NCBI GenBank assembly: GCA_948567375.1
Contig: OX419755.1
Coordinates: forward strand, 60,151,945-60,215,944
Length of the DNA: 64,000 nucleotides
From: Lunularia cruciata
Taxonomy: Eukaryota > Streptophyta > Marchantiopsida > Lunulariales > Lunulariaceae
Direction of reading: 5' to 3'
Position 1 is the stretch's first letter; each line of letters starts with the position of its first letter. The notes under the pieces are model-generated. The model was not told the DNA's origin. It saw nothing but the letters and a program-made list of their open reading frames with translations, and did not search any database. Below, piece after piece: positions 35,001 to 46,237 of the stretch. Made by a program: the position numbers and the translations under genes.

Positions 35001-36660
35001 TGCACTCTGGACTTCTCTTATTAGACCCATGAAATATCTATCGGTCTTATAGAGAGCTGTTGTCCCTATAACATAGAGAGGCAATTCTTGCTTGTGTGAT
35101 TTTTCTTTAACCCCATTGATCAACCATTTTTGCATTCTCATTGTTTTCTTCCTCCAATCTAACATAGGGTTGTAATGCTCCATCCATGGCATGCCTAAGA
35201 TTGCATCATAACAAGCTAATTGTATCACTTGCAATTCAATTGCTTCTTGATGTTCTCCTACAAAGTGTTACCTGTCTAGGTAATGATTCAATCCTCTTTG
35301 GTTGCCCATTAGGTAGCTCTACTTCTTTGCTCTCATCTCTCTTTAGATTCATTTCCAATCTTATTGCCACAGAGCAAGACAACAAAAATTCTTTGTTGCT
35401 CTCTGATCTATTAATACTCTCACTTGATTGCCTTCTAGGACTCCATTCATGACAATCAATTGTGAGGTTGCCTTTTGGGACCTTTGTGCTCTCATCCTCT
35501 TCTTTCCTTTGATTTTTTGCTTCTTTATTGAGCTAGTAAGGCCGCAAGGTACATTTACTGGTGATCTTTGTTTTCCAAAGTGATTTCCACCTCCTTCTCC
35601 TTAGTGCATCTTTCCATGTTGTTCAAAGATTGCTTGTATGAAGGCCGAGGGCCTCTAGGAAGACCAGCACAACAGTTGGTAGACATGTGCCCAATATGGC
35701 CACAATTGTAACAATAGCATTGTTCTCCTCAAGTTTCTTCTCCTTGTGGGTTTCCATCTTTCCGTTCTTCTACCCATCCACACTCTCCTTGAAGCGGCTG
35801 TGCTCCTCGGTCTCAAAACCAAAGGTTGCCCAATTCCATTGGTAATGGTCCACCCATGTGTGGCATTTCTGCCTGATAATGTTGAGGTGGAACTTCTCTT
35901 TCACCTCCACTTAATGCCCTTGTTATTCTCTACGCACAAGCAATGGCTTCAAATACCATGCAAAGATTTTGAACCATGACTTCTTGGCAAATTTGCTCCT
36001 TCAACCCTTGTTTGAAATTGTCAAGAGCCTCTGCTAGACTCATATCAATTATTGCAACTTGTAGATCTAAAAGTGCCTCCACATACTCTTGTACGTTGTT
36101 CTTTTGTTTCAATCCCCATAGTTGGATCCGGGCCATCTGCACATGATCCACCGACTGGAAATTTTTCAGCAATCCTTCTTGCATTGTTGTCCACGTGACC
36201 TCTCTTCTCTCTATCAACATGGATCGTTCTTGAGCATCATACCATGTGAGGGATCTATCGGTCAAGTACTCACATGCAAACACGCATGTAGCATGCTTGA
36301 TGAGCTCTATTGAGAACAATTGGAAATATCAATTCATTCGTGAGATCCAGTTCTCCACTACTCCCATTGTATGTTGCCCCTTATAAGACTCAATGTTGCA
36401 TGTCTTCTTCATCCGGAGTAGCAATGTGGCTTCATTGTTGATTGGGTTTGTAGGCACAAGTACCTCTCCAAGTACTTTGATCCCAGGTATTGGGTTTTGA
36501 GACAACTCTTCTTTTTGCATTGCTTGATCATTCCTGAGGGTCTACACTTGATCTTGTAATGCCTCCATGGTCATCTTAATCTCTCAAAATTTGCTCAACA
36601 TCCCTTGCATTCCTTGCACCAACTCTTGCAACTATAGGTCCATGGTTCTTCATGCAACAC
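32089..36660 (-). pseudogene. Y-b gag-pol-chromodomain polyprotein relic
   Basis: In minus-strand order: gag (35930-36660), one CCHC knuckle (CYNCGHIGHMSTNC, about 35680-35720), protease (about 35250-35430; IDQRAT where DSG or DTG is expected), its ILGMPW-like flap region (about 35160-35200), RT (34315-34875, with FLDD near 34370), RNase H (33640-33900), integrase (32560-33450) and chromodomain (32110-32290, EVEGILQKH ... YLV-WKGYSLYEATWEP). The chromodomain identifies a chromovirus, in which this module is known to guide integration to marked chromatin. Numerous TAG/TGA stops and a local palindromic insertion at 34521-34556 inactivate it. Confidence 0.88.
34521..34556. repeat. Perfect 17-bp inverted repeat (2-bp loop) inside Y-b RT
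   Basis: The arms are CCTCTACAATTCAGATT (34521-34537) and its exact complement (34540-34556). The sequence AATCTGAATTGTA recurs at 34566-34580. It lies where other gypsy RTs have a simple continuation from SGY to the KTTF block, so it is a local duplication-inversion. Confidence 0.9.
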
Positions 36661-37226
36661 TCAATTATTATTGTCTACTTCAATAGAAAGTTAATATGAT
36701 TACTCTGGAGGGCCACAAACTATTGGAACTACCATTGGGACCTCTAAAGCTACCACTTGTTGATAATATTCCTCACCAAAATTCCTGACAAGGAAATCTC
36801 TAAACATCACTTTTGGTCTCACTACATAACAAATTTCTACTTGAGTGTTAAAAGGGAAAGGATTTGGGACATTCAAATCCATCACAACAAAATCTAAATT
36901 GTCAAATCCCACTCTTTATTGTAAATCACTACAGGAAAAATCACTGGGTTTGGTGAATTCATCACTATATCCATGAACTCTACTCTGAAGTGAAAAACCA
37001 TATACACTCTCACTTGCTCACGCTAAATATACATAATCTTGATGTGGAATGGATTCAAGAATGGAAAGCAAGGTGTTGGATATTGTCCTCTTGGAGCCTC
37101 CATTCCACCCTTCTTCTAGCACTCATAATTGACCAATTACACCAGGATGTCTCTCCTCAAAATTATTGTCTCAGTAGCCCATGTTCTTCCAAGAGGGGTG
37201 ATCCAATCTCTTGGATGACAACACCT
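36661..37226 (-). other. Y-b leader between PBS and gag
   Basis: It holds a 70-codon open stretch (36700-36912, minus) with no recognised domain. Otherwise it looks noncoding. Confidence 0.5.
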
Positions 37227-37238
37227 GCTCTGATACCA
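37227..37238 (-). other. Primer-binding site, initiator-Met tRNA (Y-b)
   Basis: The minus strand reads TGGTATCAGAGC one base after the LTR end. It is the standard 12-base PBS complementary to plant initiator tRNA-Met. Confidence 0.92.
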
Positions 37239-37239
37239 T

Positions 37240-38012
37240 TGTAATACTCTGAGGATATGAGACTTGAGAAGAAATACACCATGAGAAACACATGATTTCA
37301 CTCTGAAACCTCCGAAGCCTCAAAGGAGCACCTTCTCTTTATTATATAGACAAAGAGGATCTCCTCCAAGGAAGCTCCACCCTAGGATAAGGCACACTAA
37401 TAGGTGACATGTCAACAAGCTCCACCCTTGGATTACTTACTTGGATGGGTGACATGTTGGTCTTGGTCCTATCTGGTTGGTCAAACAAGCTTTGATCAGA
37501 GGGAATATTTTAGGGAATCTTCTTGTAGGAATCTCAAAATTACGTGGGTGAGGTACCATTGGAAAGCTCTTGACAAGACAAAGCAAGGGAGAGGGAAGGC
37601 CAGCCTTTTCTTTGTTGGAGTGGAATTTACACATTTTTGAGGCCTAATTCATCCGTTTAGGTCTTCAAAATTGCCTTCAAAGATTTCAAGTATATTTTGG
37701 TTCCTACTCTATTAGTAGAAGTCCTCTTTTGGTGATACCTCTTTCTGATCTACTTAGTCCATCATGTGTAACATCCTTCCAGATATTACCAAAACAAATT
37801 CTCACCTTTTAATCATATATCTAGCTATTGGTTCTAAGGTTTTTTAAAGCTTCTAAGGTTCCAAGTCTATCTTGGTTTTTGTCCTATTAGTAGAAGTACT
37901 TTTTTGGTGATACTTCTATCTGATCTATTTTGACCATCATGTATTACATCATTCCAGATTTTACCAAACCAAATTTCACATCTAGATCATATGGCTAGCT
38001 CTTGGTATTACA
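37240..38012 (-). repeat. Y-b 5' LTR
   Basis: The unit is 773 bp with TGTAATA / TATTACA ends, adjacent to the PBS. It carries a small extra duplicated segment (TTCTAAGGTT near 37830-37860) compared with the 3' LTR. Confidence 0.9.
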
Positions 38013-38912
38013 TATGTTCATCATCAATTGGAGCACTCAACTCATTAGTTTATTTTGGAGAACACTCTTTGGAATCGTCAAAAACAAACTTGCTATGTCC
38101 ACAACATATCATCCACAAACCAATAGACAAATAGAGCAGTCCAATCACACTATTGAGGATATACTTTGGGGATTCATCTTAGAGGAGCAAGAAAGGTGGG
38201 ACACCTTACATCTACTAGTAGAATTTATGTATAACAATTTAGTGAATGCATCTACACATGTCACACCATTCTTTCTCATGTATAGAGAACACCTTTTTGC
38301 ACCTTCAAGCTTGGTAAAAGATCTGCCTAATGGCTACAAAAGTTGATGTTATCAACACTTTTGTTTCTAGAATCTAACAAGGTGTAGAGAATGCCAAGCA
38401 CAAGTTGCAAATTACCCAAAATCAACATAAACAATATGCAAATGTGCATTGCATATATATAGAGTTAAGCATTGGAGATCAAGTATGGCTTCCACAACCA
38501 ACCTCACGTTAGTTGGCCCTTGTAAGCTCAGACCTCATTTTATTGGGCCTTTTCCCATCCTTCATTGAATTGGCACAATGGCCTATCACCTTGAGCTACC
38601 ACCACACATGAAGATCCATTAGTGTTCCATGTTACTTTACTACATAGATGTACACCCCAACCGCCCCACTTTCCTTCCATGCAAGAAGTTTAACCTTGCC
38701 CAACACTCATTGATGGCAAGGAGGAATATGAAGTCAAATGTATTCTCTAGAAATGCATGCATGGTACCCACCATCTGTGTGTGGAATATCTTGTCCATTG
38801 AAAAGGGTACCTATTGTATGAGGCAACATGGTAAAAAATAGTTAACTTGATCCATGCAGTGGTGTTAATGCAATCTTTTGAGCGACCACTTTGCAATGAG
38901 TACATTACATCC
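38013..38912 (+). pseudogene. Y-a integrase core and chromodomain relic
   Basis: It continues the integrase of Y-a after Y-b. An open stretch of 114 codons at 38002-38346 spans the junction. It includes TTYHPQTNRQIEQSN (with the DDE glutamate region), the YNNLVNASTHVTPFF block and a GPF-like motif (near 38515-38560). A decayed chromodomain follows (38700-38870). Stops occur throughout. Confidence 0.82.
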
Positions 38913-38927
38913 TAAAAGGGGGAGGTT

Positions 38928-39536
38928 TGTAATACAATTAGCTAGACATAGTATCTAGAGGTAGAAATCAACTTGGTAATATCTTGAGAAATGTTATATA
39001 TGATGGTCTAAATAGATCAGATAGAGATGTCACCAAAATAGTATTTTCACTAATAAGGCAAAGGCCAAAAACACCCTGAAAACTTTAGAGCCAATTTTAG
39101 AGGCCTAAATAGATTAATTAGGCCTCAAAAATGAAAAATCTCTCCTCCAACAGGAAAGATATCACCTTCTCTCCCTATTTTTCTTGTTGAGAGCTTTCCA
39201 ATAGTAACTCACCTATGTAGTTCTAAGTTTCTTATAAGAAGATTCTCCAAAGATTCCCTCTAGTCAAACTTGTTTGACCAACCAAATGAGACATGTCAAG
39301 GATTGACATACCACTAAACCATGCAACAAATCTCAAGTTGGTGCTTGCTAACATGTCACCAATCCATGTATCTGATCCAAGGATAGAGTTCCCTTTGAGT
39401 GGATCCTCTTTGCTATATAATAAAGACAAGGTGCTCTTATGGGGCATCAAAGTATTGAGGGATGAAGTCTTGTCTTTCTCATGTGTTCCTTCTCTTGTGT
39501 TTCTCTTGGGGGTCCTCCTATCCTTGGAACATTACA
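38928..39536 (+). repeat. Y-a 3' LTR
   Basis: The unit is 609 bp, TGTAATACAATTAG to GGAACATTACA, directly after the purine tract AAAAGGGGGAGG (38914-38925). It belongs to the same LTR subgroup as 21844-22427. Confidence 0.85.
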
Positions 39537-42500
39537 CACTCCCAAAAAACAAGACAAAGGGAAGGAAGTCTTCACTATAGGACCCATCCTTATGACAATT
39601 GTAGAATATTTGGCTATGAGCATCTTCTAGTCAATGGAGAATCTTATAAAGGAATTGACACCAACTTCACAAATGCCAATCTTCAAGAAAAGCTACCAAT
39701 AGATAGTGAATTAGATCTTGGAGCAATATGTGAGTCCCCATGTGACAACCTAATTGGTCTCTAATTTTCCAAATGGAGTAACAAGGAGTGGAAAAACCTT
39801 GTAAAGCTACAAATGAATGTTACTATGTGAGTACAAGAGACCAAACTATGGGAACCTCTCAATTTTGAAGAAGTTGAAGTTATGGACAGCAAGAGGAAAA
39901 AGGTGAAAAGCTCCAAGAAGGGTATAATAGTGTTACTAACCCTAGTAAAGGAGCAAAAGAAGCTAATAATTATGATTAAAAAGTCTATAATGATGGCAAG
40001 CAAGCAAAACATGCTCTTCCAAAGAGGAGGGGCTCTCTTTCAGAAAGAAATAAAGCAACAAAAAGCATATGGGAAACCACAATTCCTATATTTAAAAGTG
40101 CCACCAATTCCAAGCAACAAAAGGAACTAGATATTATAAACTTGGAGGATGATTCCTTAAAGCCTCATAGAAATATTGTAGGACCTTCAAAACCTATAAA
40201 AAAAGCACACAATTCTACCCAAAGGGAAAGGAGTAGCATCTTTGATTTGGTGCCATCACAATAACACCAATTTTATGGCATGAGGGACCTACCTTGCCAC
40301 TCGTATCACCAAGCAAAAATCTATTTTTAATTCTTGATAACTTAACATTTTCCAAGAAGTGCCAAAGCAAGAGCCATTCTCAAGAGGCCAATATATTGGC
40401 AAGAAGGCTATGAGAAGTTGATCTTGCAATATATGATAGGTTTGGGATGTCTTTCTTAATAATAAACACCCTAGTTGGTAATGTTGTGAGGTAGAAAGAC
40501 TTAACTAAATGGATAGAGAACCCCAACCAGGAAGGGATGCATGGTCTTAAATCCATATTGTTAGAGTTGAGATGTGGCCATCTAGCTCATAATAAAATAC
40601 AAGAACTATGGGATGAGCAAGAACAATGCATACAAGAAAAATCTTGTAAAATTCAAGAGGTGGACCTTGCATGGGTTAAGAAGGTGGCTACATTATAGAT
40701 GCACACTATCACAATAGAGAAGAAGTTAGTGGAAGCGATGCCTCAACTCTAGCATGTTGAGACCAAGAAAACAATTACTGACAAACAATTGGTGAGTGCA
40801 CAATTGGACCACAAAAAGATAGAGGGGGAACTTCAAGCACTATGGGACTAGGCAATCATTGACAAGAAGGACTCTAAGGAAGCAAAAGATAAGATAGATG
40901 GACTGACCACTACCTCTAAGAATTCTCATAAGGAGGTAGAAGACTTGATATTGTCTCAATCCACACTAGAAGTAGAGGTCATAGCTCTCTAGAAGGAGAA
41001 ACTCAATTGGAGAAAGGTAAGAGAAGATCTTGAGAAAGCTTTTCTCTAGTTGACAATAAACAAGCTCAATAGTGAGAAAGTGCAGTACCAAAAGTACCTT
41101 CCCTACTACAAGGAGAAAAGGAACAAGGAATAAGGTAAGGTCAAAGCTCAGCAAAAATCAAGAAATGACCTTACATTGAAAAATTGTAAGTTGGAATAAA
41201 GAATGAGCTAATAATTGCAATTCATTAGTCATAATAAGTTGGAAGCTCCCATGAAACAAGACTCCAAAGCAAAAGATGAACTTGATGAGAGGATGATGAG
41301 CCTAGAGGATCCATGAGAGGTGGATCTAAAAGAAGAGGTCTTAGAGATGATGAGGTAGGCCTATCAAGGAAGAAGTCTAGAAGCAATCCTTTAGGTGGTA
41401 TTTCCTCCATATCCAATTCATCAAGGCCTGCAACTCTTGCAATACCACTAGTAGTAAGAGGACAAGGCCTAGTACACCTAAGAAAGGGAGTCAAAAGTCA
41501 TCTAGGAATCCAAAGAAGAATGCAAAAGCTAGTTCTTTGGGAATAAAAACTACAAAGCCCTTGATGGAGGAGATAGCCAAGAATGTGGGCACTAGTAGAC
41601 CCAAACCCCAAAGTACTATGGGAAAGGAGGTATTGGCTAGAGAAGAGATGGTGATCAACAAATAACAAAATATGAGAAGTATGGTAAAATCCACCTATAT
41701 AGTGGATCTCATGGAGCCATTAGAAGAAGAGCCTTAAAGTCCAAGAAGACAAAAACAGTGTTTGACACCTTAGAAGAGAGAATGAGTTGAATAAGCCCAT
41801 ATGTAGATAAAGTGGGAGTTACTACCAAAAAGGAAGAGCAACATCTTGGGTTCACAACATTGCAAGATTTTCTATGGGAAGTCCTAAAGACTTAACATGC
41901 AAACAAGAATAGGAGTCTCAATTGCCACCCAGTGTAGTAGAATTGGTAAAACAATAGGTAGAAAGTACAATTGTAATTGCATCTGACTTCCTGTACTTCA
42001 TGAGTGCCTCTTAGGTTTTAGAGTTGCAAGAGCATATGGAGAAAGTGATGATTACCTTGCAGATGGAGAATATCCAAGGGCTAGAAAGCTTTACTTGGGA
42101 AATTACTACAATAAAATCACTTGCAAAGGAACCTACTCAACAACCAAAGCTTTTGGGTCAAGTCCCACAAGGTATTTGCAAGTTCCAAGAATGGTTGAAA
42201 TTGGCCATCTTCTCAAGCCATGGGTCAAGTTACAATCCCATTGTAGTCACAATCCTCCTATTTTTCATGACCTTTGGAGCCAAGAATCATCAATGAAAAT
42301 GAAGTAGAGGAAGCTACCAAGGCCTTGTGCCAAGAAGACAACAAATACTTAAGCTTCGTACCCATTCCTTCCTTGACAAACTCAGATGTGGGATATGCAA
42401 AAGGAAGTGTTTGCAACCTTCTCCATATTGCAATGGGAAGCATTGGTGGAGCAAAGTTACCAATTTGATCTCATCCTACTCATTATGGAGATCACAATCA

Positions 42501-43303
42501 ATTGGCAAACCAAGCTTTTGATATGGAGCAATTTTCCATGTTTTGGGCATATGGAATTGAGTTTTAGGACTTAAGAAAGAAGATAATGCATGTTTTAACA
42601 AAATAAATAATGCAAGGAGACATCCAATTAGAGCAACTCCACAAGTTGATATATGAAGCTACCTACCTCACTTACTTCTCCTTTAAGTACCTCATTGAAA
42701 TTTTGAAGTTGATCAATCAAGGGTTGGCAATAAAACCCTAGTTGTGTCTCATAAGGCAATATATCAAGGTAACATAGGTAGCCAACAAGGAGATCAATAG
42801 GATCCACAAGGATATAAGGCTACAAGGTGCTTGCAATGCTACCATCAGTAACAACCCAGAGGCACAAAAGGTGCACATCTTCCAAGCCATGTAGGAGCTT
42901 AAGGTGGCTTTGGATCATTTGGAAGAGAGAACACAAACTATTTTCAACCATTTTGTTGATAAGTCCTTGGCAATGTTGGAAAAGCATGTCAAGTCATTCA
43001 AAAATAATACCTTCAAGTACCCTTTGACTTACAAGGCCTTGAGCATATACATGATTAAATGCCATGACAAAGAATAAAACTTGGACATCAACCAAGATGA
43101 GATCAACTCCAAGAACTCTGATGAGGATAGAGCTATTGTTTGTGCCTAAGAGAAAGAAGTACATAGTAAAGGAGCTTCTTGTATCATATCACCTAGATTA
43201 TGAAATACAAGTAAAGGATTCCCAAATTCCTACAGCTATACATGATGATTTTTATTATGTACTTAAACATGATAAAACAAATCTCCCTATAATTGTCCAT
43301 TTT
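39537..43303 (+). other. Unidentified decayed coding-like region
   Basis: This is AT-rich, low-CpG sequence with long plus-strand stretches of charged codon usage broken mainly by TAG. I find no protease, RT, integrase or transposase motif. Parts encode coiled-coil-like Lys/Glu/Gln-rich protein (see 40540-41220). An open stretch of 80 codons lies at 43064-43306, just before X-f. It was the older host sequence into which X-f inserted and continues at 58341. It could be a remnant of another large element or of a gene. Confidence 0.4.
40540..41220 (+). pseudogene. Decayed coiled-coil ORF, unknown family
   Basis: One frame (including 40615-40617) reads through almost 600 bp of Lys/Glu/Gln/Leu-rich heptad-like sequence. 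Every interruption I checked is TAG or TAA, fitting CAG and CAA decay by C to T. It resembles the family X U3 coiled coil in composition only, and I could not align the two. Identity is unknown. Confidence 0.45.
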
Positions 43304-44010
43304 TAGGCTGTGGTACTTGAATTTTTTGATTTTGACAAGTTTTAAAGAAGAAGTGTATTTTTGAAGCTGTGTTGATGGTTAATAAAGAAGAAAAGAGAAG
43401 AATTGTGTGTTTAGCATGAACCTGAAGAAGCAGACCTTGGGTTAGAGTTAGAAGGAATCAGGTTGGACTTATGGAAGTATGGACTCAAAGTAAGAGGAAT
43501 TTGTACTGCAATGCACAACCCAATCCAAAGGACCTATAAAAAATTTGCCTCAGGCCTAGCCAATCAAGAAAGTATGTGTAAAGAAAGCAACTACCTTGAG
43601 ATCAAGATGACATTGAGAGTGACAAAAAATAGACACATAGAATTGGCATGTCAATTGAGGATCTATTGGAGAATGACCAATTAGCAAAACACTATAAGAT
43701 TGAGACTTCATCAAGGGAGTTCTGAAATGTCATGATGATATCCCATGCCTTTCAACAGTTTCCCCAAAGGAGTTAGGATCTCATGTTTTGAGGAAGGTTT
43801 GATCTTTCAAAGATCAAGAGTGAGGAAGCACACGATGCAACCAAAGGGAAGTAAGAAGAATGTGGTGAGTGGTCTTGCAATCTTTTTATTAGATGTAGTG
43901 GCAAGGACCAAAGTCCTGAGCAGACTTTGCATCATCTTTTTGGCATTGAACTAGAATTTGAGCTTTCTAGAGTTCATGGCAAAAATTGCTATCAGTAGTT
44001 GCAAACACGG

Positions 44011-44450
44011 TGTCACGCCATTTGTAGTTCCGCATCTAGATGCTCGGACACTGGAGTTCCAGTGATGGTAGTTAGAGTTATTCTAGCTGTTTCTCAGGGA
44101 CTACTTTCCGACGGTTAGATTTCGTGTTCGGGGTACTGACTTCACGGTGGGGCCCACCGTCACTTTGCACCGTCGAGTGTGCCATCAGCGGGACCGTTAG
44201 GGTTTCAGGGCTAGCTCGAGTCCAGGGGGTATAGTTTCAAAGTGAGCTCCAAAGAGCTCACTTCTCTGATGTTGAGCCTTCGAGTTCCTGGCTATGGTGG
44301 ACAGAGGCCGGCGAGCGTCACCTGGATTCTCTATGCTTGAGTGGGTGTGGCTTGACTGTAATCAGTGCCCAGTTGTTGGCAGTTTATAGAGTGACAGATC
44401 AAGTACTGATCTGAGTTGAGTTGAGTTGAGAATGTTAAGCAATCTGATTA
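44011..44450 (+). repeat. Split direct repeat A1 of G1
   Basis: The 440-bp unit runs from TGTCACGCC to CTGATTA. Direct repeat of A2. It begins right at the target duplication with no B unit outside it. A TTTATAGAG sequence near 44383 is a possible TATA element. Confidence 0.93.
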
Positions 44451-45541
44451 CATCAGAGAAGTGAAGTCAGGGGGAAATCGGGTACAGGAACGTTGAGTGT
44501 TGGTGGTATCTCCAAGCTCGGTGGATCGTGGTAGCTCGATTCAGGTTCTGTGTTTCCCTAGTGTGCAGAAGCTCGTGTAGTTGATGCAAATTTGGCAGTT
44601 AGGCGGACGGTGTGCGGAAGCGCTGGCCAAATTTCGAGCAAAGAAGGAGCAATTTTTGAGCAGTGTTGTGATTTTGAGCTCAGGAGGTGAAGGCAGGACC
44701 AATTTGCTGCGAGTTGGGCTTGGAAAGTGAAATTGAAGGTGGAGTTGGAAAGCTCTTCTCATGAAATTGTGATTTGGAAAAACCCGTTTTGTCAATTTGG
44801 CTCGAGTGGAAAGTTAGCGGGGGATTTGGCGGACATCCATCTTTAGGGTTTACGTCAGATTTTTCGGCGTTTAGAGGCTTCGAGGCATAGGGCTGTGAGA
44901 GGCTACGAAGGCCTAGAAGGGCCAGCAAGCCAGCTTGCTGGCGTGAGGCTAGCTAGTTTAGTGTAGATCTTGGTCATTGGTTGGCAAAATCTGCCTTTCT
45001 TGCTAGATTGTGCGCAACAGGGTTTGACCCCTAGATCTCTTGTTCCTAGACTGGTGCCCTAGCCAACTGGTCCACCCTCACTTGTTGTCATAGTGACTAT
45101 GCCACTGTTATCTATACACATGTAGCTTTGGCTAGGAGAGGCAGTTTGATCCCATTCTTGGTGATCCTGGTAGCTTAGGACTTAGATACGAACTACTCTT
45201 ATGTCAAATGCCAAATGGTGGCAAAGTCAGTCCCATGTTGTGTTATGAGATGGAGGGTTTTTGTTTAGATTTCTTGTGATTGGATCCCCTCCATTCTCTG
45301 CTTCCTGTTTGTGCACCACGTTTGTGTGAGGTGCCTTGACTTTTGAGCGTTGGTGCTCTGGTGTGCTCTCGGTGGTGAGGCTGGAGTGATGACCAGTCAG
45401 ACTACCTTTGTTTCTCTCCGGTGAGGCAGGAAGTGATGACCTGCAGACCGTGAGAGTGCGTGTTATGATGGCAGGTTACAGGTTGCCCTTCCCCTAGTGT
45501 AGTTATCTCGGTTAGAGTTACATTAGTGGGTGGTGTTTTAG
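44451..45541 (+). other. G1 5' leader (about 1.1 kb, noncoding)
   Basis: It lies between A1 and the gag frame. No TGG-starting primer site follows A1. The sequence CATCAGAGAAG contains ATCAGAG, also found inside the usual initiator-Met PBS, and a TGGTATC occurs near 44500. Neither is a full PBS. No ORF is conserved between copies here. Confidence 0.75.
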
Positions 45542-46237
45542 TTGGTGTTGGCACGCGGTGGTGTTGGCACTTGGTGGGGCACTTGCGGTTGCGACTTGCT
45601 GTTGCAGTTGGTGGTTCGGGTTTGTTGGTGTGGTTACTTTGTCACGACGGAGTTCTTTGGAGATTCCAGAGGAGTTAGCCTTGCAGTACGTAGTGGGTTT
45701 ACTCGGAGTGGTGCTCGGTATCAGCCTGTATCTCAGGTCCCAGTGAGAGAGGAGATTGACTCTGAGTTGGAGTTCGACACAGGAGCTGATTCAGTTGAGA
45801 GTGCACTTGGTGTGTCCGCACCGTTGTTGTGGGACATGGACGAGATTTATGGGGCCTCCAAAGGCCCTAGGCGTTACTCTGGTACAGTGGGTACCATTGA
45901 GTTGGATGACTTCATCCAGGAGTTCGATAGTTGGTGTGATCTGCAGCAGATGCGGAACCCGACTTTGTTCACACCCTTCATGGCATGGAAGGGGTTGTTT
46001 CAGCACTTGGAGGGTCCACCGATGGACGACTACCATGAGTTCAGGAGAGCTCATTTGGAGGAGATTGAGTTATGGAGACAGTATTGGTCTCCACACTATG
46101 TCTCCATCACTTCAGGTTCGGTGGCCAGGAGTAGGTCGGCTGTACCCACGAGTTCTAGCTCGAGTAGTGTTGGTGGAGCTAGTGGAGGTGCACTAGCTGG
46201 AGATAGTGCTACTACGAGTGGAGGTACCGCTGCATGA
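45542..46237 (+). CDS. G1 gag N-terminal part, ends at in-frame TGA
   Basis: The frame is open from 45542 after a TAG at 45539. The first ATG is at 45836, and no other start is convincing. Alignment with G3 stays in frame upstream of that ATG, so the protein may begin earlier at a lost or non-AUG start. It encodes the matrix-like gag N-terminus (IELDDFIQEFDSW block, then a Ser/Gly-rich tail). The TGA at 46235-46237 (GCA TGA GGT) is also present in G2, while the diverged G3 has CAA there. The pattern fits an ancestral CGA. The frame continues directly into the next segment. Product: structural protein of the virus-like particle. Confidence 0.8.
   Translation: MVLARGGVGTWWGTCGCDLLLQLVVRVCWCGYFVTTEFFGDSRGVSLAVRSGFTRSGARYQPVSQVPVREEIDSELEFDTGADSVESALGVSAPLLWDMDEIYGASKGPRRYSGTVGTIELDDFIQEFDSWCDLQQMRNPTLFTPFMAWKGLFQHLEGPPMDDYHEFRRAHLEEIELWRQYWSPHYVSITSGSVARSRSAVPTSSSSSSVGGASGGALAGDSATTSGGTAA

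Larger units (their letters stand above)
31347..38012 (-). mobile_element. Y-b: near-complete chromovirus (6.7 kb)
   Basis: The minus-strand element has a 5' LTR (37240-38012), a PBS for initiator-Met tRNA (37227-37238), gag, protease, RT, RNase H, integrase with chromodomain, a purine tract and a 3' LTR (31347-32088). The flanks are TATGC (31342-31346) and TATGT (38013-38017), a target duplication with one change. It sits in the integrase gene of Y-a, and Y-a coding resumes after it. Many stops show that it is inactive. The LTRs differ in length (773 vs 742 bp), so it is not young. Confidence 0.92.
26721..39536 (+). mobile_element. Y-a: chromovirus copy hosting X-d and Y-b
   Basis: Plus-strand Y sequence resumes in three blocks: 26752-27126 (RNase H), 30848-31346 (integrase N-terminal half) and 38013-39536 (integrase core, chromodomain, purine tract, LTR). 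The gaps are filled by X-d (27132-30842) and Y-b (31347-38012), each flanked by short duplications of Y-a sequence. The 5' half of Y-a (gag to RT) is absent: at about 26720 it meets Y-d in the opposite orientation. Confidence 0.8.

Noticed and set aside
40540..41220. The coiled-coil relic as another copy of the family X U3 gene
   Set aside because: Composition is similar, but I could not align specific residues, and no X LTR ends flank it.
44011..44450. A1 as an ordinary 5' LTR that merely lost its first part
   Set aside because: The ACGG duplication abuts A1 directly, and G2 starts at the same base. Random truncation would not do this twice. Genome-wide counts are still needed.
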